Shown piece by piece: positions 24,501 to 37,781 of a stretch of DNA of 64,000 bases (its first letter is position 1; the number at the start of each line of letters is the position of its first letter). Both the position numbers and the translations under genes were made by a program. The stretch is from Bombus terrestris (Eukaryota > Arthropoda > Insecta > Hymenoptera > Apidae): the NCBI RefSeq assembly GCF_910591885.1, contig NC_063279.1:11594001-11658000 (forward strand), written 5' to 3'. Below the pieces are notes generated by a model that saw only the letters and a list, made by a program, of their open reading frames with translations, was not told where the DNA came from and did no database searches.

Positions 24501-27195
24501 CAGGTTGTTCTTTTCTGATATTTTTTAAAAATTTGGTCTGCTAATTTCAGTTGAAATTTTGCAATTGATATTGTTTTGTTGGTTTTCAATTTATATAGAC
24601 AATATAAATTCCATAAGCACGTATCAATCATATGGAATACATATTTTTTTTGTACTATTTTGTTGTACACGTCGCTGTGGGTCACATCATGCATGTCTGA
24701 TATATCCCGCATTCGTCTCCACGGGTTATATGAATGCTGGATATATCCGACGTTAGGAGCGAAAGGATTAACTATAAAAAAATTTTCAGAAACCAAAGAA
24801 GAAAGGTGCAAGAGCATCAAAAGGAGAAAATTCTAGCCCAAGGAAAAAGAAACAAGAAGAAGAACAAGAAGTTTGGAAATGGTAAAGTTTCTTATTATTT
24901 GAAGAACTATATCGTGTAAATAAATAAGGTTATGTCGTCCTAACCTTATTTTGTGTATACACATGAATACATTTTTCAGATGAAGTATAATATAGTAAAA
25001 CTTATGTGCATGTTTTTTTAAAGCAAAATATGTTTAATGTTATTACAAATATCAGAATAATATCTTTGATAAAGTTACATTCCTTTTATAGATGCAAATG
25101 TTCTACAAAATTGGAAATTCATAAATACTTATCTATTTTAAGGTTATGTTTTTGGAGTATGTTGTTAGATATATTGTAATACCTTAAAATTAATGGAATA
25201 TACAATGAAACAAATACGAAATAAAACTAAATGAAAAAATTGTTATAGGTGGGAAGAAGAAAAGAAAAATGACGGGACAAAATGGACATTCTTGGAACAT
25301 AAAGGACCAGTATTTGCACCTCCATATGAGCCACTTCCCCCTGATGTAAAATTTTATTACTGTGGAAAAGAAATGAAGTTAAGTCAAGATGCAGAAGAAG
25401 TTGCGACTTTTTATGCACGCATGTTAGATCATGATTATACTACAAAGTCTGCATTTAATAATAACTTCTTCCATGATTGGAGAGAAGTGATGACTGAATC
25501 AGAGAGGGCTAAAATAAATGACTTGAGTAAGTGCAATTTTAAAGAAATGCATTCGTATTTTGTTCAAAAAAGTGAAGAGCGGAAAGCAATGACAAAAGAA
25601 GAAAAGCAGAAAATAAAAGAAATGAATGAACAAATTCAAAAAGAATATGGTTTTTGCATTATTGATGGACATAAAGAAAAAATAGGTAATTTCAAGATTG
25701 AACCGCCTGGTTTATTCAGAGGTCGTGGTGAACACCCTAAAATGGGCAAATTGAAAAGGAGAGTTATGCCAGAAGATATTCTTATTAATTGTTCCAAAGA
25801 TTCTAATATACCAAAGCCACCACCAGGCCATAAATGGAAAGAAGTTCGGCACGATCCTAACGTTACCTGGCTGGCGTCTTGGACAGAGAATATTCAAGGA
25901 CAAGTAAAATACGTTATGCTTAATCCATCAAGCAAACTTAAAGGAGAAAAAGATTGGCAGAAATATGAGACTGCTAGAAAATTAGCACAATTAATAGATA
26001 AAATTCGTGCTGAATATAGGGAAGATTGGAAAAGCAAGGAGATGCGTATAAGACAAAGAGCTGTTGCATTATATTTTATAGACAAATTAGCTCTCAGAGC
26101 TGGTAACGAGAAAGATGAAGATCAAGCAGATACTGTAGGTTGTTGTTCTTTACGAGTGGAACACATTACATTACATGAACAAAAGGATGGAAAGGAGTAT
26201 GTAGTTGTATTTGACTTCTTAGGTATGCTGAATTTTTTGCTTATAAATTAGATAAAGATGAAATTTTTTAGTATAATATTTGTATACATGTATTTATAGG
26301 TAATTATTTATTGTATTTATAGGTAAAGATTCTATAAGGTATTACAATGAAGTGCCAGTAGAAAAAAGAGTATTTAAAAATTTACAACTTTTTATGGAAA
26401 ATAAATCACCAAGTGATGATTTATTTGATCGTCTTAATACAACTGTTATGAATAAACATTTAAATGAATTGATGGAAGGTCTCACTGCTAAGGTCTTCAG
26501 GACATATAATGCTTCATGGACATTGCAGCAGCAATTAGATAAATTGACAAATCCTGATGATACAGAAGCAGAAAAGATTTTATCATATAATAGAGCAAAT
26601 CGAGCTGTTGCAATATTATGTAATCATCAACGTTCAGTGCCTAAAACACATGCAAAATCTATGGAAAATCTTAAGGCAAAAATAGAAGCTAAGAAGCAAG
26701 CTATAAGTGAAACAGAACATGCTGTAAAGGAAGCTAAACGTGATGCAAAGCATGGATCTGTTAAAGAAAAAGTGTATGTATTGGCTAATTATTAAAAATT
26801 AAGTAATATTAAGTACTTTATTGTGTATTTATTATTATAGCGTATATGAAAAGAAGAAGAAGACTCTTGATAGATTAAAAGAGCAACTGACAAAATTGGA
26901 GGTTCAAGCAACAGACAAAGAGGAAAATAAAGAAATTGCTTTAGGCACCTCCAAGTTGAATTATTTGGATCCTAGAATTACAGTTGCATGGTAACTTTGA
27001 TTCTTTTTTTATTTTATATTAAATATTACAATCATAAGTACAATATTACAATAAATGCACAGCATTTACATTTTTATTTTTATATTATTTAGGTGTAAGA
27101 AACATAATGTCCCTATTGAGAAGATTTATAATAAGACTCAGAGGGATAAGTTCAGATGGGCAATAGACATGGCAGGACCAAATTATGTATTTTAA
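21564..27195 (+). CDS. Top1: DNA topoisomerase I (type IB)
   Basis: Nuclear enzyme that nicks one DNA strand and relaxes supercoils. Exons: 21564-21605, 21877-21922, 22472-22865, 22936-23249, 23329-23477, 23568-23774, 23848-24009, 24790-24881, 25249-26222, 26323-26773, 26841-26990, 27093-27195, all in phase, giving about 1027 residues. The N-terminal ~300 residues are Lys/Asp/His/Ser repeats (KDKDK, RHKHSSSS) like the insect enzyme. An acidic linker with DEDIPL follows. The core starts at KWWEEEKKNDGTKW and includes EHKGPVFAPPYEPLPPDVKF, FKIEPPGLFRGRGEHPKMG, RQRAVALYFIDKLALRAGNE and KVFRTYNAS. The catalytic tyrosine is in SKLNYLDPRITVAW (about Tyr985, codon 26962-26964). The 5' leader stays open upstream of ATG 21564, but this is the first ATG after the GC-rich promoter. 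One intron carries a transposon remnant. Confidence 0.97.
24070..24767 (-). mobile_element. Decayed piggyBac-like element in a Top1 intron
   Basis: On the minus strand, 24377-24700 encodes a piggyBac-type transposase C-terminal piece. It shows KKYVFHMIDTCLWNLYCLYK, then SIAKFQLKLADQIFKKYQ and a cysteine-rich tail (CCVC). After a frame change near 24380, the reading continues as YQECDFGLCVFPCF, the second half of the usual cysteine-rich tail. The right edge abuts TTAA (24768-24771), and the inward sequence starts TCCTTTCGCTCC. The left edge near 24066-24069 is CTAA followed by CAATTTCGCT, so a TTTCGCT terminal motif is shared. Only the 3' part of the coding region survives, with a break, so the element is inactive. 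Confidence 0.65.
26289..26326 (+). other. Duplicated splice-acceptor string in a Top1 intron
   Basis: TGTATTTATAGGTAA is nearly repeated 24 bp apart, giving two AG acceptors (after 26298 and 26322). Only the second keeps the frame. Use of the first reaches TAG within a few codons. Confidence 0.6.
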
Positions 27196-30100
27196 CCCCA
27201 TAGAAGATTGATTATTACGAAAAATAACTCCCACTGATTGTATTTAGTGAAATTTTCGTTAAAATTATTGAGGGAAAAAGTAATGGTATAATTTTCTATA
27301 TTTACAAAAAATAAATGTGAAAATGCGAAAACATATTTTGTATAGAACACTACGTTAAATTTCGGTAAAGACTTTATATTCAGTATGTAATAAACACATA
27401 CTTGTAATCTAGAATTGATCGCTTAGCAATCATCGCGTAAAAATTTTAGCGGTCGCATTTGCATATAGACGTTTAATTGATCTTATAAATATTAGAAACT
27501 AAAATTGAATAGTTTGACGAAAATTTAAATTCGTGTTAGGTAGAAATTTATAATATTTGTGAATTAAAAAAGCAAAATTTGTGCAAGTGATCTAAATTTA
27601 GAGAATATAGCTCAAAGTTACTTCATTAGAACAAGAATTTTACAGTCTCTAAATTTAGAAGTGCACGATAAACATTGGTTGCTGCATTGTATATAGAACT
27701 ATGAAAACTTTGCCAACCAAGTAAAAAAGAGGTATGTGTATTAGATTTAAAAAAAATGTAACTGCCGAATGAGCAGCTAATTTTTATATTCCTTTAATTT
27801 GTCTTTTCTCATAAGTGTATAATGTCATCAATGAAAATTTAATTAAAGTTAGAGCCGTGCGCTCTACATGGATTTTTTAGTATAAAATTTATCAAATCGA
27901 AATTATGGTTAGCCAATTTGATTGAAATATAGCGTCTCGAAAGATAATTATAACGTATTAATGTATTTAAAAAATAGATTATTGCTTTTAGCGACTTATG
28001 CTTTATAAAAGAAATGTTTAGTCTATAATAAATGTGAACACAGTGTATCTTTAACATTTTTTTAATATTCGTGCACATAAAAACCTTGTGATCACCATGA
28101 TATAGAATATTGTAAAAAAAATACTTCAATATGTTACAAATTAGTTATCATATTTATAGCCATAGTTGAATTTTGTTTACTGTTTAATAGCAAGATACTC
28201 AAATTTATTGCAATATTTTTCAAAATCCTTTCCTAATATATACCTGTAAATCATTTGTACAAGATATTCTAAATTTGAAGAATGTCTTTGTTTATGTGAC
28301 TCATGGGACTCAAATTATACATTAATATTTGAGAGTATGTGTGTGTGAAACATCTTATTTTAATCTGTTATAAGTAAATCATGTTTAGAATAGATTATTC
28401 GCTTATTTATCTTGGAATATGGATCAGAGACGAGTAATTTTTTCAGTAGCTTAGGATATATTCACGTTAGTTAGATTGTAGACTTTATAATAAATATATT
28501 ATTTCCGTCATAAAAATATTCATTCATCTTGCTAAATTGAATATTAATTACTCGTCACTGACAGAATATTCCCATATCATTGTGTTGTATGCATATGAAC
28601 ACATACAATTTTTTACACTCATATATAAATATATATATTTAAGGAAGCTGCAATTATAAAATTATACAAATATGTAATTAGAATGGTGGTTCTTTATAAC
28701 TTTTATATTAAAACATTACGTTAATAACAACCACAACTACAAGTTAGTTCATTTTATTTAAAACTATAGAATGTATACTAATATGTTTTAAGAAATGTTG
28801 TAAAGTTATTAAAGGCCACTATTCTCATAAAACTGCCAATTATTGTATGAAGAGTCGCATAATTTAATCGTCTGTTATGCTACAAACTAGTTTTTGATAT
28901 ATAAGTAAGTTTGGTCATGTTCTAATCTCATTAATAATTTAAAATGAATGTTTCATTCATTTCAAATATTTTAAAGTCTAAAGTAGTAAACTCTTATAAT
29001 ATTTATCTTTTTATATTATTGTCTTTTTTCAAATATTGATGATTATAAACATTTCTAAAGATGAAACTAGTACAGTATATCAGACTATATTAACTTATAC
29101 GATGATCAAGTAGACTGAATTTAAGATATATATGTGCGTATATGTCACATTACTCTTAATTTACTTTATTAAAGTCATTTGCGATATAGAAATTAGTAAT
29201 TAATTAACATGACATAATGAAATACAATCAGTACATAGGCCTCTAATATCAAATGTTTTATGCACATAACATCAGATATAACATTTTTAACTTTTACAAG
29301 TGAGAAGTAAAAATACAATCGATATCTAGTACAATGAAGTGTACACAAATTGAAGGTGTATGTATATTTCGGACATTATCATTTCTATACGATACTGGAA
29401 TAATAAAACTTATAGTGCAAAAAGATAAATTGATTTATTTACATAACTAAATGTTCACATACTTACTATTGATAGAATCCAATGATTCAAAATACATCGC
29501 ATCTAGTTATAGGTGTGCTTTATTTTGAAGTAAAAAAAAAGTATAACCCGACGATACTTTACTTTTATTGGTTTATTATTAAAGAGCAAGGTACAATAAT
29601 ATACTATTATATTACTGCAGTTAGTGTTTATAGTAATAAATTATTAATAATTTAAATCAAATAATTGTGTAAATTTGTAATAAATATTAAAAGATGTAAA
29701 AACATACAAACATAACGTTCCGTGTGCGTGCAACATAATTTAGTCCCAGATCAAATAAATATTAAATATTCGACTAATATTTCAAGCCAGAAAATAAAAT
29801 ACAGAAATAACATATTTTACATGTTCAAATAATTCATATGTCAAAAGATACGTAATGCGTAATTTCAAAAATAATCAAAGAAACTTAACAATATATTTGT
29901 AATTTATATTCTGGCTAATGAAACATTTACAATACATAATATAATCTTTAACTGAAAGGAGAGAAGTAATACCATAACAAAAAAAAATAACTTATTGAAA
30001 TACAATTTTATATCTAATAAAAAATAAACTTGAATTAAGTATAATACAAAATTTGTTATGCAGCATTGAATATTAATTCTTATTATTAATTATACGGAAA

Positions 30101-31213
30101 TCGATATAGAAGCAAAAAACTTGTTTTTATCTCTCCATATAATTGATAATATATATTACACAGTATCATGGTTTTAGTATATAAAATATAAAATCTTGAT
30201 TTAAGATTAAATGAAATCATTTTTTTTTCTTTTTTTTGGCTATTATGTCACAGCAGAGTAATTACCAAAATAGTAGTTCCTACTTTAAAAAGGTAGACTA
30301 GACTATGTTAAATCACTATTTTGTTACAGTTGTTATATGTAACAAAATATATATTATGCATCAAAAATTGAAGCATTTTTTGAATGCTTACATAAATTGC
30401 ATTCTAAAATGTTAAATTTAATTTTATTTACAGTTCCAATCAACAATCATTTGTTAGTAATATTATACTCTTTTTTTCAATTAACAATTTTCCTTCGTTA
30501 ATTTAAATTCAAAACTATTAATGGAAATGCTATTTTTTAACTTGACAATATTCAATAATTATGAATTGCATAAGCTATGTTTTATGAGTACCGTAATTTG
30601 ATCTATATGTCATACTAAAAATATAAAAATCGTTTATTGTCTTTCATAAATGTTTATATGAAGTATTTCAATACTAATAGTAGTAGCGGTAGTAGTGATA
30701 GTAATAGTAATAGGAGTAATAGCAGCAGCAGTAGTAGTAATGATAATAAAGATATTGAAATTTCTTCCATCTACTATGAAATATAAAACAGTACATGGAT
30801 GTATCATTGTAAAATAAACTAAAAATATTGCTGCAAGATACGTTCGATTAATTAGAAATAGACAACATTTTTTTTAAATGAATTCCACAAATTTGCTGCA
30901 TATAAGTGTAATATAAGAAAGCATAAATGCTTATTAAAATTTACAATATTAAATTATTTTGAAAACAATTTAGATTTAAACACGCATAACATTTTTAAAT
31001 ATTACCGGATACCTCGATATTCATACTAGTCATTTTGTATTGCTACAATTAAGTTCGGCAATACATATTATGTTACTCATATAATACCTATTCCTTCATG
31101 TCAGAACATTATACCAGTTTACTTTTAAAAATTTATCACAATACATCGAGATAAAAATCGATGTAAATTAATACATACAATTTCATGGTGATTAAATAAT
31201 TTTTCAATCTCTC
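27196..31213. other. Gene-free region between convergent Top1 and Mextli
   Basis: About 4 kb of AT-rich DNA. It should hold the 3' UTRs of both genes. Apart from a compound trinucleotide microsatellite (30676-30748) I see no feature. Open frames here are short and resemble nothing known. Confidence 0.5.
30676..30748. repeat. Compound trinucleotide microsatellite (AGT/AGC/AAT)
   Basis: Runs of TAG/AGT units with AGC and AAT variants (for example TAGTAGTAGCGGTAGTAGTG and AGCAGCAGCAGTAGTAGTAA) make an interrupted, purine-rich array. Confidence 0.85.
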
Positions 31214-32235
31214 TCATTCTGGATCAGTTTCTCCTTCTCCGATCGTCAATACTGTAACAAGACCAGCAGCTGCCACCTTAGCTTTATATGTCTCCGGTTC
31301 GAACCAGCGAATCGGTTCCTGTTAAATAAAAATAAAGTTTAGTTGCATAATTGCTAATAACAAACTATATTGTAAGTAACCATTGTAGTTTCTACATTAC
31401 CTGGATATGATGTTATAAGCAGCATGCTTTGAAATTGTGAAGCAAATGTTAAATGGTATATGTAAATGCATGCCATTTTAGAGTAGTTACACAAACGTTT
31501 TCTAATATAATTTTGAAGTTGAACAAGAATTTATCACACATTTGTTATAATGTACGTACTACATGATTTTAAAAAATACAAAGTAAACATTTTTATTATC
31601 TTAAAAATTCCATAAGTGTTATACAATAACATTCAGTATATAAATCTTTTTATAAAATATAAAATTTAATACTTTTTTCACATAATATCACTAAAATAAT
31701 AAAAATTGCAATAACGTTCTCTTAAATTCATTTAATATTAATCACTTAAATTTAATATGCATAGCATACTATGCAACTATTAAACAAATCATAATATTTA
31801 AATAATGACGTATGTGGGAAATTTGAGGAAATATAAAATTTACATACAATGTATAACAAACACATAACACGACATATTTTCGTTTTTGATTTACATTAGT
31901 AATCAAACCCCTAATTCATTAAAAAAATAAATATTTTAGTAATAAAATAGAAGAATATGATTGAGAAAAGAACTTTTCGTAATTATTTAACGATAGTATA
32001 TATTATGAGTCTAATTTATTTAATGAAATAAACATATATTACTATCAGTAATAAACATCAATATATTATTATAATCCAAGAGCAAATTATATTGCCTTCA
32101 ATATAGAAAAAACCATTATAAGTAACATATAACAAGTTTTACATATAATCACATCTACATAATACTGTCAAAACAATTTTTTTGGTTGAAGCTATTAAAT
32201 ATCACAAAGATCATACTTGTTCCAAACTTTTGGTT

Positions 32236-32278
<43 letters not shown>

Positions 32279-35200
32279 GTATATGAATTAAAATATCAGC
32301 CTTGTAATTTAATATTTCCAAAGGAAAAAAAATATAAGCTAAGGAAAAAAGAGCTTGGGAATCAATTCTAACTGATCAAAGTTAGAAATTATTAAACTTT
32401 AGGAATTATGATACTTTCGTGAAAATTGTCTTCCACTAATGGAAAATATCTGTTCTTCTATGCTATTACTGATTCTAATAATGTAATGAGATTTAATATC
32501 TAAGGACGAATATTCCAAAAGTGAAATAAGTAAAAATATAACAGTTATTTTAGCATCAGCACATTTCAATACAGGGAATAAACGTAACTCCAAAATAGTC
32601 AAATTAATTTCAAGGCGTTAATCTTGTATCATCTTGCAAGAAAAATTAGTAAATAACACTGTCGTACATCAGGTGATTAGCATTGGTATCACATTGATGT
32701 ACCTTGCGAACAATGTTGGGACATTCTTTTTGAATACGAGCCCAATCTGCAGGCGGTCGTTTAGCATAAGGGCCTGTTGAACACAGCAACAAAAACTCGT
32801 ATGTGAGTTCTCTAATTTCTGGAACTAAACAAAGTATTACTAAAGTATTATCTTTTGTAGTTGAAAGCTTTCAATAATCACTCAAAATAATTACCTCCCT
32901 GAGTTGATGAACTTGGTTCAGGTATAATAAAGGGTTTATAAGTTTCTTCACTTTCTGACGTCGCAGTACTATCCACATTTAATTCTTGGCCTACTTCGTT
33001 TGTATTATTTGGAGTTAACAATGTTTTTTGTGTACTGGAAGACGAGATCGAAAATGGAGACTCTTCTTCGAAATTGAAATATTCTATACCACTTGTGAAA
33101 TTTTCAGAATCTCCCAAAAAATATTCGTCTAAAACTAGTTTTGCAGTCTAACATACAAAGTAATTGTGTTAGAAATACATCAAATAAGATACTTAACCCT
33201 TAGAGTGCTATGGGCGCATATAGGCGTCTGGCGAAAACTATCGGTGTGGACTAAGGACATATATATGCGTTTTTTGTAAGTGCCCGGCATGGACTAAGGA
33301 CGCATGTATGCGTTTTTCAATTTTTCCGAACACCTACGCAGAAGTAATACTATTACGTTTGTGTGAGATAAATATAAATGCATTCCTTAGTAACGGCAGT
33401 AAACAAATGCCAATAATGCCTCGTTATAACAGTTGTCCAACTGTTTCGCGGACAGTCGCATCTAATTATCAAGAAGAAAATGTGTTGTTTGTGTGAAAAA
33501 TAAGGGAATGCAGAAAATGCGATGTCGGATTATGTATCGATAATTGTTTTGAAATTTTGCGCACACAACTGAATTATTAACTTGTGTTATATTTACTAAA
33601 TTTAGTTTTCTAATTTATTGTTTTCTAGTTTATTACCCAAATTCTAGTTAACTGTAAATTTCAATGTTTATAATAAATAATTAATACTAAAAAATAACGC
33701 TCTTTAATCATTTAATCTCGTGCAAAAGAATTACTATAACTTATTACGATTTGCGCTTTGAATAGTCAATCAATAGAGTTCAGTCTAACGAAAAAGTATT
33801 CCATCCACAGTGATCGTCAGCGCTAGCTGCGCGCCGCCCATACGGACCGCATAGGCCGCGAGTATTCAGCACTCACAGGGTTAATTTATATCTTTAAAAA
33901 AGAAAGATTATTACCCTAACAAGATCGAGATTGCATCCTGTGATCTTTAAGGACTGGTTACCAACTGTAACTGTATATTTATATTCGCCTATACTGGCGT
34001 CGTTGGTGGAGAAGCTGTGGAGGAGCGAACTTCGTAAACGAGAGTTTTGTTGCTGATGTTGCAATCGATTACTTTCGTCTGACGCACTACTATTTAGTGA
34101 GGAGCTAGAACCACCCATGGCTCCTTTTTCTCCTCCACCTTGCTCCAATCTCACCGGCGATGCATTTCGTTGAATCGTATCTTTTATCAAATCCTTCGCG
34201 TAACTGACGTAATAATGGATAAAAAGTAACTTAGATATTGCAAGTTTAATATAAAATAAGAAATAATTAAAATTAAAATTGAGCTCACTGTATCTTGTCC
34301 TCGGAAGTACCCGTGATTTGGACAAGTCGTTCTTTGGCTCCAGGGTTTACTACAAAAAAAAGCAGTATGTCAAACATACATATTTTGTAATATTAATAAA
34401 ATGTCAAATGTTTGTTATCAATTAAAATTTATTATGTAAGTCTCATTTGCATTGTGGTTAATGTGCAATTTGTCAATGCAAAATTATATATCAATAGATA
34501 TCTATTAAATATAAATAATGTTCAAACACTCCAAAACAAATTATTTATGCATTAAAACATTAAAAAGTTTAACATTAATTATGTAAACATTTCCTGTAAA
34601 AAGAGATAAGATAAATTTTTAGATATGTTTAAAACTGTAAGCATTTATAAGCAGTAAACAAAATAGTATGAAATGCATAAAATACTGAATAACATTGTAA
34701 TAATAACATCAAATGTTATTCAACATTTTATACTTACTTAAATGTGATTTAATAAGCTGCAAACAATATGCATACTAATGATAATAAAATGTGATAACAA
34801 TCAAGACAGTCATACAGTAAAAAAAGATTTTAAGTAATCACACAATCGAATTTTCACAATATCATTAAGTGATTAACATAATAACATATAAAGAAAAAAT
34901 ATTTCATGCAAATAAAGGTAAATGTAAGTTACAACATAAATTATATTCGTGAATGTACAAATATCATTTGCTATCATAAATTTATTTTACAATGTTGTAA
35001 GAACAAAACCCATTTATTTATATGTTTTATTATGAAAAGTTTTTCAATATATTTTACTAATGTTTTATATGTGAATATATAGTAAATATTTAACAAAATA
35101 TTTATTCATAAGAACAAAAAAAACTCCAATTTCTATTACTTTATAAAGTGGATTGATGTAATGGAAATATTAGGTATGTAAAGATATTAAAAAATATATA

Positions 35201-36550
35201 ATTAGTTATTTTTGTAATGCGTGAACATGATGCTATTAAGCCATCTGCAAATTATTTGTTTACCTCGCTGGAAGGAGATGATTGTCTGGCTGAGCTCTTC
35301 GATCATGTGAACCCGCCGCCCTTTTATTCCCATCACTGTATTTTTGTGCAAATGATTTAGAAGTAGAAACATAATACTTACTACTTACAATAGATGTGAA
35401 AAACAGTATACAAAATATAAGATATATCAATAAACAGATCCAAAAATATAGTGCAACGGTAACTTAAAATTAAAATAAACCATTCAGAAATTAAAACAAG
35501 TAAGCCGTATTCTACATTATATTATGATGTTTTACATGTATGTATATTTCATCTACAATATACATATGATTAATATAATTTTAAAAAATTTTAAACTTCT
35601 CTTACCTTTACCAGAATCACTGTTACGTATAACAACTTCATCTTTACAGTAGTTTTTTCCAGGGATACGCGTAGGTTTAACAAATTTGCCGCTATTTTTT
35701 ATAACTTCTCCGGGTCCTAGAATAGGTGCCACAGTAGGGGAAGTCATTGTTGCCATAGGAGATGACAATACATTTGTAGGTGTGTCAGGAATTGCTTCTG
35801 CCTATTAATGTCATTTAGACTTCTTTACAAATCATTCCATTTATAATAAGACATAATATAATAAAATATAAGGATGACATACATTATCTAAATGCGATAA
35901 TTTCTGTGTATAATATACATCCATAGAATCTGTGTGACGCCATTGCTTGGCTCTTAATTCTATAAGTTCCAGCAGGTGAACCCTAGTCGTCAAATCTAAC
36001 TTTTCGTCTTGACTTCCATTTCTGATCGCCACAAAAGCTCTGTCCAGCTGATCTACAAATTAAAAGAAAAAAAAATTGCAATTACCATCTTGACCTCACT
36101 CTATTTTTTATATTAAAAATATTATTTTAAGCTATACCTTTATAAATAGCTTCTAATTGAGGAGCACAAAGTTTTAAATGATTACACATTGTAATCACAC
36201 TTATTTGCAGCGTTCGATCATGGAAGCCATTAGTTAGTTGCATAGCAACATTGTCGATTAAGGACACTATGTCCTCCACTGTAAAATATAATATTTTAAT
36301 TTGATAAATTATAATAACCAAAATCAATAATAAAAAATTATAAAGGAAGTGAATAAGAGAATACAATTTAATATGCATGTCTTAGGTATGTAATACAATA
36401 AATGATGCATTATATAAGTATATTAATTAGCAATATATTACCAGTCGTAATCCGCCCATCGACGGTCGCGTGGCGTTGAGCAAGTTTAAGCGGCCGAGGT
36501 TTTTCGATTTTCTTGATGGTTCGAGCTCGATTCAGTTGTGTTGCGGCCAT
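31214..36550 (-). CDS. mxt: Mextli-like eIF4E-binding protein (MIF4G and KH domains)
   Basis: Insect Mextli is an eIF4E-binding translation regulator that acts like a small eIF4G. Exons: 36550-36442, 36278-36138, 36052-35883, 35801-35606, 35335-35264, 34349-34289, 34203-33915, 33147-32895, 32824-32703, 31318-31214, giving 505 residues. Residues 1-140 are helical and MIF4G-like (VEDIVSLIDNVAMQL, VHLLELIELRAKQWRHT). The KH core has VMGIKGRRVHMIEELSQTII, RLVQITGTSEDKI and YAKDLIKDTIQRN. A Ser/Gln-rich linker follows. Near the C terminus TYEFLLLCSTGPYAKRPPAD has the Y-x4-L spacing of eIF4E-binding motifs, although the last position is Cys. A 5' UTR intron is likely: acceptor before 36560, donor GTAAGT at 37594. 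The name rests on recalled similarity. The domain order is visible. Confidence 0.85.
32239..32273. repeat. (AT)n microsatellite
   Basis: About 17 AT units in the last intron of the Mextli gene. Confidence 0.9.
33193..33884. mobile_element. piggyBac-type MITE filling a Mextli intron
   Basis: A 684-bp element (33197-33880) is flanked by TTAA on both sides (33193-33196 and 33881-33884), the piggyBac target duplication. The left end reads CCCTTAGAGTGCT and the reverse-complemented right end CCCTGTGAGTGCT, so the inverted repeats agree at 11 of 13 bases. Near the left end, TGGACTAAGGAC followed by an (A/G)TATGCGTTTTT string occurs twice (about 33248 and 33290). No intact transposase is present. 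The element takes up nearly all of the 767-bp intron (33148-33914). Without it and one TTAA copy, the intron would be about 79 bp. Confidence 0.85.
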
Positions 36551-37780
36551 TCTCTATAATCTTAAACAAACAAATACAAAGAATATAAAAGGACATTAAA
36601 CAAAGCTACTAAGTAGATAAGGATTAAGCACAATTTAATGAAATTAACCAATATAGTCTTTATTTCTTTCACATAATTAGAAAGCATAAGTTTCAAACAC
36701 TACTTTTAAGAAAGTAAAAATAAGTATAGAATTTTCTGACCGATTTCTTTTCACACACTGTTGAAAGTCTTCCTAACGCGACGCTACTTCATAATGTAAT
36801 AAAAGCAATTATTTGTATGATCAATATTTATACAGATGTTGCATTTTTTAAGCAACTTAATATCATTTTGAAATTAAAGAAGAGAAGGATATTTTATTAT
36901 CTTAAGTTTAATCGTTTTGTAGAGTGTATTCTTCAAAATTTTCGATATGTAGTTCTGCGCCGCGGGTGATTTAAAAATAACTACGGAACAGAGTGTGGTT
37001 TATGTAGAAAATACTAAGCAATAGCAAAGGAAAAAAAATTGAATATTTAATGTACTAACGTGAATTTTAACAATATTTGCTACAGTTGTTGGAGTTGGTG
37101 CGAAAGTAGAGTCTTTACAATAGTAGGTTATTTTACCGTAGCCTACGTAGCGATAAAAATAATTTATGCGGTCTCCATGCGAGCGCCTTTGGTACTTTCG
37201 ACATCTTGTAAGGCACGTTAGAAGAAGAGGGAAAATGTGTAAAGAACAAAGAGAGATAGTAAGCAAAAGAAAGGAGAAAACAAGAGTGGGGGAGGAAAAG
37301 TGGAAGGGAAGAGTAAGAAATAAAGGGAGGGGGGAAAAGAGAAAAAATATAATGAATTATTTAAATTTTGCAAAGTACAAGACAAATAACATACAGAGAA
37401 TTCTTTATGTACACATCGAAATACTGAATTCTATTAAGGTAGGACATTAACATGAACTACCATTGCAAAATCCAAAATTATGAAAGCTAAGGCACGTCAG
37501 GTCGAAAAAACACTTAACATTTAACATTAATCAAATTGTTATATTTAAAGAGCAGTATCTACAATTTAATTTTTATAATTAAAAAGTCACTTACCACCAC
37601 GTCGACCGTGCCACAGATCAACGACAGGCAGATCGTCTAAAAGAAATCGGTAAGATATGTCGACTGTCGTTGACATACGTTACGAAGGTATACTCAAGTG
37701 TCTTAAATTTACAACAGTGATACTAACATGTTATTTAAAATTCACTAGCAGAAGGAACGTAGCGCGATGAAAGCACGGTT
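36551..37780 (-). other. Mextli 5' UTR intron and promoter region
   Basis: A donor on the minus strand (GTGGTG|GTAAGTGAC, exon edge at 37595) and an acceptor (TTTGTTTAAG|ATTATAG, exon edge at 36560) frame a probable 1.03-kb 5' UTR intron. The first exon would start to the right, around 37600-37700. No coding exon is seen here. Confidence 0.5.
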
Positions 37781-37781
37781 A

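Noticed and set aside
27839..28129. Minus-strand open frame of 96 codons in the Top1-Mextli spacer
   Set aside because: Low-complexity Tyr/Ile/Asn/Lys-rich translation typical of AT-rich non-coding DNA.
31288..31312. tRNA B-box-like string GGTTCGAACC
   Set aside because: It is part of the last Mextli coding exon, and no cloverleaf can be built around it.
33308..33496. Small open frame inside the Mextli-intron MITE
   Set aside because: No transposase motif is visible. A 62-codon frame is expected by chance in this element.
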